Source: Closterium sp. Naga37s-1
Taxonomy: Eukaryota > Streptophyta > Zygnematophyceae > Desmidiales > Closteriaceae
DNA length: 64,000 nt
Direction: 5' to 3'
Assembly: GCA_947471745.1 (NCBI GenBank)
Contig: CANJKZ010000142.1
Coordinates: forward strand, 186,001-250,000
The notes below the pieces were generated by a model. It did not search any database and was not told the DNA's origin. It worked only from the letters and a program-made list of their open reading frames with translations. Below are positions 1 to 9,392 of this stretch, piece after piece. A program made the translations under genes and the position numbers. The stretch's first letter is position 1. Each line of letters opens with the position of its first letter.

Positions 1-541
1 AGATAAAATCTAATCCCTTGATGATCGTGATCGGCAACGTCGGCTCCCACCTCAACGCCCCTATCTATAGCTGCAGTGTTGACTTGCCGTGGATAGGAAG
101 CTTCGTACCGTCCACCATCGTTGCGGTAAACTGAGTCTCCTCCGATGACTCTCCAATTTTCTCCAACGTCGCGCGATCGCACACCGAGTGGGACGCTCCA
201 CTGTCCACCAATGCCTGGAGGCGATGCCCTTTGCAGAGCACCTCGAGTAGTAGTGGCTGCTGCTGCTCCGAGTAGCTGTAGATGGTTTCGTTTATAGGAT
301 CATAGGGTACGTCGAATATATCATCCCTAGGTCTTGCGCTCGAAGCTGCTGACTCAATATCAGATTTCAAATGAGCAGGGTTAGAAGGATTTATCCGAGG
401 CCGATGCAGCTGTGTAGGCTTCACCTGTGGGGAACGGCGGGGAGCCTTAACACCGTGCTGCTGGGAGAGAATATTGACTCCTCGGAATGCTCGACCCTTA
501 TCAACGCTCCGAAGTGGGGTCCCCAGATTACCCGGTACCAA
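1..541 (-). pseudogene. Retropepsin-like aspartic protease fragment
   Basis: About 158 codons, ending at a stop at 63-65, hold the protease active site DSGAS (LQALVDSGASHSVCD) and a downstream hydrophobic segment. Beyond the stop the frame still reads sensibly to GLDFI at the window edge, so the stop is a lesion in a longer pol. The link to the gag above needs two frame changes. Whether this is a Ty3 element or another gag-asp-protease family cannot be settled without the RT. Confidence 0.55.
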
Positions 542-743
542 TATAACTTCTGACTCTCCCTTAATAAAGGCTTGAAAACCACGAGAAGTAATATTATTTT
601 TTTAAGTATCTTTGTAGGATAACTATAACGAATTCTTACTTGTCGAGGTGTACGGCTGGAGTTCCTGATCGGTGCAGGGTCTTGTTTCGCGGAGTCTCCT
701 TTTGTCTCGGCAATTTCCCTGGGTGCCGGCTGGTCGTGACATT

Positions 744-1510
744 TTAAATTCGCGCCACCATATTCTCCTTTTTTTTCGCCCTCTCCAAAGTCACCACGTT
801 GACCGTTTTTTGCTTCGGAGGTGCCGCATTGTTCTTGCCCTTCAGCTCCGCATGTCTTTTCTTCAATTTCCAACACGCCAAGATACGATGTCCGGTAGCG
901 CCGCAAAATTCGCACATCTCATTTTTTGCTAGCCGCTGCTTCGCATCGTCCTTGTCGTTCTCCATCGGGTCAGCAGTCATGGGTGGTGCCGATCACTCCA
1001 TGCCACTATTTGGCTGGTTGCGTCGTGTTCCATAGTAGCTACTGTTCAACGCGTCGAACTGTTCGATCAGTGCTGCCCAAAACGGCGCCCACGTCCCTTC
1101 GCCTTGGACAATTTTGTCGTTAATCCACTTTAAAGCTGGGCCTCGTAACAATGTTTCTGCGAGGCGTATGCGCATCGCGTCGTGGGTGGGGGTCGTGCAT
1201 CCAACGGCTTCGAAGTAAATTTCGAGTTCAGCTACGAATCGACGAACGTCGCTCCCTTTAATTATAGGATCGAACGCCTCTAATTGCCTCGGCATCGCTG
1301 CTTCGAGGTTAACTGTAGCTGTTGCCGTTGTCACTGGTACTTTTGTGGGTATTGCCGCTGCTGCTGCTGTTGCTACTACATTCGCCGCTGCGTTTGCTGG
1401 TGTTGTGGCGGTTGCCGACAGGTTCACGAATAACGCCTCAATTTGTTGGAGTGCTGCCCGCGTCTGGTCCATGTCGGTGCGTAACTCCGTAATTTTTCGT
1501 ACGAAATTGT
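744..1510 (-). pseudogene. gag with zinc knuckle, interrupted by TGA
   Basis: The reading frame enters from the copia A boundary with a coiled-coil-like start (FVRKITELRTDMDQ) and covers a capsid-like region containing LEAFDPI, FVAELEIYF and LRGPALKWI, typical of Retrotrans_gag domains. After a Gln/Asn-rich stretch there is an in-frame TGA near 987. The same frame then resumes with a canonical C-X2-C-X4-H-X4-C knuckle (CEFCGATGHRILAC) and ends near 744. The following pol segment lies in another frame, which could be an old programmed shift or decay. Gag would bind and package element RNA. Confidence 0.6.
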
Positions 1511-1638
1511 TGTCAAACGTTCATATTGTTGTGTAGGCTGTAGTGGGGTAGCCTATATGGGGTACAACCCAAATTAGGGTTAGTACTTGTATCACTTCCT
1601 TACTCAATGCAATCATTCATGCTCGTTAGTTTCTGACT
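1511..1638 (+). repeat. Copia A 5' LTR
   Basis: It begins TGTCAAAC and aligns end to end with 7900-8027. Its terminal CA has decayed to CT. It contains the TAGGCT...AGCCTA inverted repeat and an AGGGTT core shared with other LTRs here. Confidence 0.85.
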
Positions 1639-1739
1639 TGGTTTTGGAGCAGTAGGTCCGTAGGACCGTTTTGTTTTTTTTTTCCGAGCTCACCATTAGC
1701 TAGTGACCGACTGCGGTTACCGCGCTACCCCACGCCCTG

Positions 1740-2390
1740 CCCTGCGTTGCGCTGTCAGCACGCGCCCTGCCCTGCCCTGCCTTGCGTCACGCTGCCCATG
1801 CATGCCCTGCCCCGCGTCGCGCTACCCCGCGCACGCCCTGCCCTGCCCCGCGTCGCGCTGCCCCGCGTACGCCCTGCCCTGCCCCGCGTCGCGCTGCCCC
1901 GCACACGCCCTGCCCTGCCCCGCGTCGCGCTGCCCCGCGCACGCCCTGCCCTGCCCCGCGTCGCGCGCCCCTGCAGCCCGTCGCGTCGTGCGCCCCTGCT
2001 GCCCGTTGCGTCGCCCGTGCGGGCTGCCCCAGCCCGTTGCGTCGCCCGTCCGCCCTGCCCCTGCCTGTCGCGTCGCCCGTGCGGGCTGCCCCAGCCCGTC
2101 GCGTCGCCCGTCCGCCCTGTCCCTGTCCGTCGCATCGCTCGGGTGGGCTGCCCTAGCCCGCCGTGTCGCCCGTCCACTCTGCCTGCCTGCGCGCCGCCCC
2201 TGCCTGCCCCGCGTCGCGCCGCCCCGCGCACGCCACTCGCGCGCCGCCCCTTGCAGCCCGCGCGCCGCCCGTCTGAAGCCCGCGCGCCGCTCTGCTGGCA
2301 GCGCGCTGCCCTCTGCAGCCCGCGCGCTGCCCTTTGCAGCCCGCGCGCCGCCCTGCTGGCCGCGCGCCGCCCCTACCTGTCTGCGCAGTG
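1740..2390 (+). repeat. GC-rich tandem-repeat leader of copia A
   Basis: Between the primer-binding site and gag lies about 650 bp of C-rich sequence. A roughly 36-bp unit built from CCCTGCCCCGCGTCGCG is repeated about five times (1745-1975), followed by looser CGCGCCGCCC repeats. All frames are low complexity and the long open frames look incidental. The same position in copia C, E and H and in element B holds similar but unrelated GC-rich repeats, so this is probably an untranslated leader. Confidence 0.7.
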
Positions 2391-4122
2391 TCTGGCTGTG
2401 GCCAGATGCAGCTGCAGCGGCGTCCGCGCGAGACCCTTACGCCCCAGCAGCTTTGTGAGTGGTACACTAGTGGGAGTGGTGGCGGCGGCCGTAGTGGCAG
2501 TCGCTGTGGAGCTGTTCAGTGGGGAGTTTCTGGCGGTGGCCAGATGCAGCTGTAGCGGCGTCCGTGCGAGAATCTTACGCCCCAGCAGCTTCGTGAGTGG
2601 TACTCTCAGCGTGGGGCGTCACGGAGTACTGCTGGCTGCCCGTACGTCATTCGTATAGGTGATCGGGCTAGTCAGACATGTGGGACGGTTGGTCACACAC
2701 AGTCCCGCTGCTTCTCTCTGGTACTGCGCCTGCTGAGGCCTTGCACACCTTCACGCTTGACTCAGGTGCTTCCTGCTGCTTCTTTCGCGACAGTACCACA
2801 GTCACACCACTCCCAACACCTATTGCAGTCTCTCTGGCTGACCCCTCCGGGGGCCCAGTTCTTGCACGCTCCTCCACGGTTCTTCCGTGTCCAGCGGTTC
2901 CGTCTTGCTCACTGACAAGTCTTCACCTCCCCTTGTTCTCACGAACTTGGTGAGCAACGCCGCCCTTCAGGATGCTTGGGTTGATACCTTTACCCCTGGA
3001 GGACAGCGTGTGGCGATCTGCATGTGTGCACAGACGGGCCGTCACCTGGCCACGTTCACCCGTCGGCCTGGGTCGAGCCTGTACACACTGACTACTAAGC
3101 CTACTCAGGTCGATGCATCTGGTTAGGTGTCTGCGTCAGGTCAGCTATCAACCCCTTGTTCGTGCCGTCTCTTCTCGCACCAGACTCTCCTCTGGCACCA
3201 CCGCCTTGGTCACCCGTCCCTGCCACGCCAATGTGGCATGCACTCCCGCCTCCTTGTCTCTGGCCTTCCCAGGTCTCTGCCCCCACTCCCGTGCTCGCAT
3301 GCCCCGCCCTGCCTTCCTTGCGTTGAGGGCGGCAGCGCGCCGCTCCTCACTCCTCCTCGTTTCCCCCGACGACTACTCCCCTGCAGACTCTCCACATGGA
3401 CGTGTGGGTCCCAGCCCGCGTCTAGGGACAGGGCCGCGAGCGATACTTTCTGCTGTTTGTTGACGACTACTCACGTTACACCACGGTCTTCCCCTTGCGC
3501 AGCAAGGGGGAGGTCCCTGATGTCTTAATCCCTTGGATCCGCACTGTCCGTCTCCAGCTCCTCGAGCGATTCCGCCAGGACCTTCCTGTCCTGCGTCTGC
3601 ACTCTGATGGAGGTGGTGAGTTTTCCTCCGGCCTTTTGCGGGAGGTTGGACGGGGGAGGTTGGCGATGCGTCGGTGTTCCGGGTCTAGGGCTTTCGTGCC
3701 TTTGTCCGCGATACTTCCGCCAACAAGCTCTCCTCCCGTGCTATTCCCTGCGTCTTCCTTGGCTTTCCCCCTGACGCGCCTGGCTGGCAGTTTTACCACC
3801 CCACCTCACGCCGTGTCCTGCCCTCTGAGGACGTCACGTTTGATGATCCGGTCCCCTTTTACCGTCTCTTCCCCTACCGCACTGACCCTCTCCCCCCCCC
3901 CCCCCGCCGCTCTTCCTCGCTCGAGGTCCCCCTCCGGTAGACCCCCTCCCTCCTCAGGGTCCTGCTCCTTCAGGTGTGTCTCAGGTAGACCCACTCCCCT
4001 TGGTGTGACTCTGGTGCTGCTTGGGGTGTTGTGTTTGGGGGTGCTGAGCCTGCGGGTGCGGAGCCTGAGCGTGCGGAGCCTGGGGGTGCTGAGCCTGCGA
4101 GTGCGGAGCCCGGGGGTGCTGA
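2390..4122 (+). pseudogene. Copia A gag-protease-integrase, decayed
   Basis: Compared with the open frame of copia C, this carries a duplicated gag N-terminal module (QLQRRPRETLTPQQL at 2404 and again, with CAG changed to TAG, near 2542). The zinc-knuckle-like C-X13-C-X4-H-X4-C is at 2637-2711. Then come a large gag deletion, a protease with DSGAS near 2760, and a frameshift near 2945. The GAG-pre-integrase motif LWHHRLGHPSLP is near 3195, followed by integrase with LHSDGGGEF near 3600 and a deletion removing the catalytic Glu region. It ends in a Glu-Pro-Gly-Ala linker cut by a foreign LTR at 4123. Confidence 0.75.
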
Positions 4123-5180
4123 TGTCAGAATGTTATATTTGTCTAGCCTGTAGTGGGGTACTCTATAGCGAGTACAGCCCAAATTAGGGTTTCCTATATG
4201 TACTTAACTGCCTGCTAGTGCAAACCCTCTTTCCTGTTCTAACTTTTTGCCTGCTATCTTTCACATGCTATTAGAGTGAGTACGCTCTTGGCTTGTGGGC
4301 CCACCTGCTTCCGCTGCTTTCCTGTCTGTCGCGCGCCCCGTGCCGCGCGACGCTTTTTTCTTCCCGCCACGCGCTTGGGGCGCATGGCGGTTTTCTGCCC
4401 GCGCCGTGCGCCCCGAGGCGCGCGGCGGCTTCCTGCCTCACGCGTCACCCCGGGGACCCGCGCGTTCCCCCCGTCGACCGTCGCGCCGCCCCCGGGGACC
4501 CGCGCGTCCCTCCCCGTTGACACGTGCGCTACCCCCGTCGACCCGCGAGTCGCCCCCCCGCTGGACCTGTGCGACGCCCTGCGGGACCCGCACGCTGCCC
4601 CTCTGGAGCCGCGCGCGCTGCACCGTGGACCCGCGCGCTGCCCCGTCGACCAGCGCGCCGCCCTGTGGGAGTCACGCGCGCCCCTCGTCGACCCTCGCGT
4701 CGCCCCAGGGGACCTACGCGCGCGGCCCCGTCGACCCGCGCGCTGCCCCCGTCGACCAGCGCGCCGCCCCAGGGGACCCGCGCGCCTTGCCCCGTGGACC
4801 CGCGCGCGCTGCCCTGTGGAGCCGCGCGCTGCCCCCCTCCTTCCCCGTTGTCTCTCTGCTGCCTGTGCAGCAGTGGGGGAGGGTATCGGGGTGGCGGGTG
4901 TGTGAGCCATCCCCTGCTCCTCCTCCTCCTCCGTCTCCCACTGCTGCAGCTGCCGCTGAGGGGGGTGGGTGTGTGGGAGCCGAGGGAGTGGTGCTAGGGG
5001 GGTGACGTGGGAGTGGAGCTAGGGGTGCAGCAAGGGGTGTGTGAAAGGGGTGTGGGACAGTTGGGGGAGGTTGAGTGGAGGTATCCGTCGAGGCGCCAGC
5101 AGCGCCAGTAGTCCGAAGGCTACAATCTCCGGTAGCCCAGCGAGCCTGCTGCGCCAGTCGCCCGTGGGTCACTCGGAGGT
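4123..5180 (+). mobile_element. Partial LTR element inside copia A (relative of element B)
   Basis: A 143-bp LTR (4123-4265) starts TGTCAGAATG, ends CACA and is followed by a decayed primer-binding site. After it comes a GC-rich leader (4290-4860) and a segment matching the internal 3' part of element B at 19220-19800 (shared CTGCTGCAGCTGCCGCTGAG). No 3' LTR is present: the sequence passes into the Gly/Ala linker of copia A near 5180. It is either a nested insertion that lost its 3' end by deletion, or a recombination chimera. The right boundary is approximate. Confidence 0.65.
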
Positions 5181-5189
5181 GTTGCAGGT

Positions 5190-7664
5190 ACTGGAGCTAT
5201 GGGAGCTGGTGGTGCTGCTGGTGCTGGAGGTGCTGGAGGTGCTGGAGGTGCTGGAGCTGCTGGTCCCAGAGGTGCTCGTACTGGCGGTACTGGAGCTGCT
5301 GGAGCTGGTGGTGCTGCAGGCGCTGGAGCTAAAAACCCTGGAGCTGGAGACCCTGGAGCCAGGGGTGCTGGAGCTGTCGGTACTGGTGCTGGAGGCACTG
5401 TGCGGCCACGGCCGTACTTCGTTCCACTCCTTCGCCAGGTTCTTAGTCTCCCATCTCCTACTAACCTTACTCCACCTCTACTGTGCCCACCGCCTGACCA
5501 CTCGCAGCCACAGTTACTGCCAGCCTCCCCACTGCCTGCTCCTTCTCCATACACTGAGCAGACAGACTCTCTTACAGAGCGTCGTGCGCCTGAGTCTCGT
5601 CCTGCCTCGCCTGTTTGCGTTGTTCGCACTGGTCGCCGTGTCCCTCATCTGTGTCCTCCTCCTGTCCCAGGCACGTACGGTATGGCACTTCGTCCTTCCT
5701 CTGTTCCACTGCGAGTTCCCTTGCCGTCTCCTCCGGCATCCTCTCTTCCTGACGTTCCCGACCCTGAGTTTGACTTGGTTCATGCTGCCAGTCCTACTAT
5801 CACGGGTCTTCCAGCCATTGCTGTCACTGACCCTTCGTTTGAGTCCGCTGCTGCGTCTGCCCTAGTTGCTGAGCTTGTTGACTCTGCTGCCGCCTGTCGT
5901 CTTGACTACGCCGCTAGTCTTGTTGCTGAGTCTGAGTCTGTCTGTCCTTCGTCCGGGGGTGAGTGTGCTCTTGGCACGGACGTCCTTGAGGACAGGCAAG
6001 AAGACTTTGAGTGTCTTGCAGCTGCTGTACATCATCTAGCGTCTATGCTACTTGCACCTGAGGGAGACCCGGATGCTTTAAACATCCCGACCCCGCGCTT
6101 TTACGCAGAGACGATTACCGGTCAATACTCCTCTCAGTGGCAGACAGCCATGGAAGCAGAGATGGCATCTTGGAAGTCCACAGGCACTTACGTCGACGCA
6201 GTTCCCCCTCCTGGGGCGAACATAGTCGATGGCATGTGGATTTTCATGGTGAAGCGGCCGCCGGGTTCTCCGCCTGTCTTCAAGGCGCGTTACGTTGCAC
6301 GAGGCTTTAGTCAGTGACAGGGAGTTTACTTCTTCCATAACTTCTCCCCTACCCCGAAGATGACCACTCTTTGGGTGCTGCTGCACGTTGCCACTCAGCG
6401 TGACTACGAGCTTCACTCTCTTGACTTCAACACAGCTTTCTTACAGGGCACTCTGCACGAGGAGATCTGGCTGCGCCGCCCACCTAGCTTCACTGGGTCG
6501 TTTCCTGCAGGTACCCAGTGGAGCCTCCGGTGGCCAGTCTACGGTCTCCGCCAGGCGCCTCGCGAGTGGCACAACACACTAAGAATGACTCTTGCGGCTC
6601 TTGGGTTTGCTCCTTCGACTGCTGACCCGTCGCTGTTTCTGCGCACCGACACTTCGCTGCCGCCGTTCTACATCCTCGTGTACGTCGACGACTTGGTTTT
6701 TGCCACTGCTGACACTGAGGCACTGGCCCTTATGAAGTCGGAGTTGCAGAAGAGACACACGTGCACAGACCTGGGTGAGTTGCACAGCTATCTTGGCTTG
6801 CAGATCACCCGGGACAGAGCACGGCTCACCATCACCTTGACTCAGTCTCACATGGTGCGGCAGGTCCTTCAGCGCTTCGGCTTCCGGTTCTCCTCGCCAC
6901 AGTCCACTCCTCTGCCTACCGGTCACTCTCTCTCAGCTCCACCTTCGTACGAGTCCGTAGAGCCGAGTGGCCTGTATCCAGAGCTTGTGGGCTGCCTCAT
7001 GTACCTGATGACCTGCACTCGACCTGACCTTGCCTATCCTCTTAGCATCCTGGCACGCTACGTTGCGCCCGGGAGACACCGACCAGAGCGCTGGGAGGCC
7101 GCTAAGAGGGTGTTGCGCTACTTGTGTTGTACATCGAGCATGGGGCTCGTGCTTGGAGGACAGGGTCCAGTTGTCCTCACTGGACACGCACACACTTCTT
7201 GGGTTGATGACTTGGCTACGCAGCGGTCGTCACAGGGTTACATTTTCAGCCTTGGCTCCGGCTCTATTTCTTGGCGGTCTACCCGCTCGTCTTCTGTTCT
7301 CAGTTCCAGTTGTGAGGCTGAGATCTACGCAGAGGCCATGGCTGCACAGGAGTTACGCTGGCTCACCTACTTGCTGACCGACCTGGGAGGGCGGCCTCGT
7401 TCTCCTCCAGTTCTGTACGTAGACAACAAGGTCATGATTGCCTTGTGTCAGGAGCACTGACTGGAGCACAGGACGAAGCACATCGCTCTGCGTTACTTCC
7501 TTGCTCGAGAGTTGCAGCAGCGTGGTAAGCTTCGTCTTTCTTACGAGGCCACTCGGGCCAACACTGCTGATATATTCACCAAGGCACTTCATTCTTGTGA
7601 TCGTCAGCGTTTCTGTACTACTTTAGGCCTTCTGCCTTCTTTGTCCCACTTGCTCACTGCGTGA
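5190..7664 (+). pseudogene. Copia A reverse transcriptase-RNase H, two in-frame TGA
   Basis: One frame runs from a Gly/Ala-rich linker (5199-5400) through RT to the end of RNase H. RT motifs include GMWIFMVKRPPGS, LDFNTAFLQG, VYGLRQAPREW and the catalytic YVDD (LVYVDDLVFA, near 6680). RNase H shows GCLMYLMTCTRPDLAYPLS, CEAEIYAEAMAAQEL and the terminal ANTADIFTKAL. Stops occur at 6315-6317 and 7458-7460. Copia H or E has CGA at both places, so both fit single C-to-T changes. The frame otherwise survives to a natural TGA at 7662. Confidence 0.85.
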
Positions 7665-7682
7665 CTTTGCTTGTACTGTGAT

Positions 7683-7703
7683 CATATATATATATATATA
7701 TAT
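7683..7703. repeat. TA dinucleotide microsatellite
   Basis: About ten TA units lie in the 3' untranslated part of copia A, just after the RNase H stop. Copia C, E and H lack it at this position, so it is a local expansion. Confidence 0.8.
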
Positions 7704-7772
7704 CTTCATGCTTACACTTCCTAGGTTGTGATCATGTACTGCTTGTTCTTATTTATATAACTCTGCATGTGA

Positions 7773-7899
7773 ACTGGCCTTGTGGCCAATTGCTTGTGCT
7801 CTGAGTGTGTGGTGACTTCGTGATCCACCCTGAGCTTGCTTTGCTTTTGTTGACTGGTCTTATGACCCCTTGTTCTCCCCCACTTTGCCTATGGGGATG
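7773..7899 (+). promoter_or_regulatory. Conserved 3' hairpin module and polypurine tract of copia A
   Basis: This contains GGCC-TTGT-GGCC, an inverted pair GTGTGG/CCACCC, GGTC-TTAT-GACC and CCCC...GGGG, the last overlapping the polypurine tract directly before the 3' LTR. The same order occurs in copia C, E and H. It probably acts in the RNA, in 3' processing, packaging or plus-strand priming, but the role is inference. Confidence 0.5.
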
Positions 7900-8027
7900 T
7901 GTCAAACTGTCATATTGTTGTGTAGGCTGTAGTGGGGTAGCCTATATGGGGTACAACCCAAATTAGGGTTAGTACTTGTATCACTTCCTTACTCAATGCA
8001 ATCATTTCTGCTCGTTAGTTTCTAACA
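7900..8027 (+). repeat. Copia A 3' LTR
   Basis: It starts TGTCAAAC directly after the polypurine tract, ends CTAACA, and is 128 bp like its 5' partner. ATTAT follows, against ATTGT before the 5' LTR. Confidence 0.85.
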
Positions 8028-8431
8028 ATTATCACCGTTTTCCTCCATTTGGCGATTTTCTGGAAGTTTTGCGACGAAAATAGATAGATTCTAAGCGCTG
8101 GTCGACTTACTGCGAAGCGAATCGTTTGTAGAAATGACGAGCGCTGATTCTGTACGTCGCGTAATTTCTCCCTCAGTAGAAATTTGCGTCTGATCTCGAT
8201 CTGACGCTCCAAATTCCAACTTTTGTGGGCGAAATTCTCAGGGACGTTGAGATTCGAATCGATCTGACGGTCGAAATTCTTTTTTTTTTTTTTTCGCCAG
8301 TAAACCTGAGGAGTGTTCGAAAACCGCATCGAGAGGGACTTAGAAAATTTGCGCGGAACTGGTTTCACATACCCGAAAAAATGCGTGGAACTGGTTTTAC
8401 ATACCCGAATTGGCACTTTCGTTGTTGCCCC
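8028..8431. other. Unassigned 404-bp stretch between copia A and a TRIM
   Basis: AT-richer sequence with a T-run near 8280-8294. The longest open frame (minus strand, continuing into the TRIM) has no recognisable motif. It does not continue the gag found left of copia A. Confidence 0.5.
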
Positions 8432-8776
8432 TGTTAGAATCCCAACCACTAGACCATTGGGATAAAAGGGCTTTTTAAGTAGCGGGTCAGTGCGCCCATA
8501 ACCCCCCAGGACAACGAGCCTGTAACCCTTCCCTAGGATCAATCGAGGATCACCCGTGGACCTTTGACACCTCCCCGCACTGGGATGCCCGAAGTGCACA
8601 CACTAGGATTAGAACCCGAGACCTTCGCTCTGATACCATGTCAGAATCCCAACCACTAGACCTTTGGGATAAAATGGCTTGTTAAGTAGTGGGTCAGTGC
8701 GCCCATAACCCCCTAGGACAACGAGCCTGTAACCCTTCCCTAGGATCAATCGGGGATCACCAGTGGACCTCTGACA
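8432..8776 (-). mobile_element. TRIM-1: 345-bp terminal-repeat retrotransposon in miniature
   Basis: Two 138-bp direct repeats (8432-8569 and 8639-8776), TGTCAGAGG...TTCTGACA on the minus strand, flank only 69 bp. The 5-bp TSD GCCCC is perfect at 8427-8431 and 8777-8781. Read on the minus strand, the internal segment opens with the 12-base primer-binding site TGGTATCAGAGC, exactly complementary to the plant initiator-Met tRNA 3' end. It closes with a purine tract (GTGCGGGGAGG). No coding capacity exists, so it must be mobilised in trans. The LTRs differ at about nine sites. Confidence 0.9.
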
Positions 8777-9180
8777 GCCCCCACGGTTTTTTAAGGCCGG
8801 TTTTTAGCGATTGAAGACTTCGCTTGTAAACGAGCTCTGATTACCAAGCGTGAGGATCGAATGAACTGGTTCAGAAATTATAATATGATCACATGGGTAC
8901 AAGACGAGGCTATATATAGGCTCGGCACAAAGCCAGTAACCCGGGTGTTTCTAGAAGGTTCCGCGGTTTGCGAAGCATCCCGAACGGGTCCTTCCCGAAT
9001 TCGGTAGAAGGCAATTCGATGGCAACCGAAAAGCCTAGAATTCGTTGCCTACAACTATAATAAATATTGTAAAGCAACAAACCTAGGAAATCAAGCAAAT
9101 GCATGCAAGATAAAATAAAGCTCAGCTAGATAATGCATAATAAAGCAGAATCAAGAAAGTAAAGTCCAGCAAAGCCGTCG
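8777..9180 (-). other. Possible isolated LTR with primer-binding-site-like sequence
   Basis: On the minus strand, TGGTAATCAGAGC near 8845-8857 resembles a primer-binding site. Next to it at 8858-9170 is non-coding DNA with a TATATATA box near 8911. No partner repeat was found, so this may be a solo or truncated LTR, perhaps of copia G, or neither. Confidence 0.3.
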
Positions 9181-9193
9181 TACTCTCACAACA

Positions 9194-9392
9194 CTAGTCG
9201 ATGTGGACTAGGTCGAGCGGGTTGGATGCGAGAGGCATCGTACTTGTAGGAAATGGCTTCCTTGACTTCTTCCCTTCAAGACATGCCGAGCATTTTTCCA
9301 CGTCCGCATTCGTTGACAAGTCGGCGATGATCCCGTGCACTGCGCTTTGAGTTGTGATGGTGCAGATGGTTGATGCGTTCAAGTGTCCGAAG
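9194..9392 (-). pseudogene. Copia G GAG-pre-integrase/integrase fragment
   Basis: The frame carries FGHLNAST and CSACLEGKKSRKPFP, the zinc-binding pre-integrase signature, then PLDLVHID at the first catalytic Asp of integrase. A TAG follows at once and the rest of pol is missing. Confidence 0.7.

Larger units (their letters stand above)
1..1510 (-). mobile_element. Degenerate LTR-retrotransposon gag/protease remnant, possibly Ty3/gypsy-like
   Basis: The minus strand reads gag, then a CCHC zinc knuckle, then an aspartic protease, and runs off the left window edge. The protease core is of the ALVDSGASHSVCD type, and after an in-frame stop the same frame continues to a GLDFI-like end, as in retropepsin-like domains of Ty3-type elements. 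The pieces lie in different frames with in-frame stops, so the element is dead. Its gag 5' end is cut at 1510 by the LTR of copia A, and I could not find the rest of gag beyond that element. RT and integrase, which would confirm Ty3 order, are outside the window. Confidence 0.6.
1511..8027 (+). mobile_element. Copia A: degenerate Ty1/copia LTR retrotransposon
   Basis: Two 128-bp LTRs (1511-1638 and 7900-8027) bound a 6.5-kb element, with flanks ATTGT/ATTAT as a likely 5-bp TSD. A degenerate primer-binding site (9 of 12 bases of TGGTATCAGAGC) sits at 1639. Order is LTR, GC-rich tandem leader, gag remnant, protease, integrase, Gly/Ala linker, RT, RNase H, LTR: the copia order with integrase before RT. 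Against copia C it lost about 317 bp of gag (junction near 2712) and about 240 bp of integrase (junction near 3645). It also carries a foreign LTR segment from 4123 to about 5180. The LTRs differ at about 6 sites, so this is an older insertion. Confidence 0.85.

Noticed and set aside
1703..2658. Long Cys/Pro/Arg-rich open frames on both strands
   Set aside because: They are translations of the GC-rich tandem leader of copia A, open in several frames because the unit lacks stops, with no homologous protein in sister elements.
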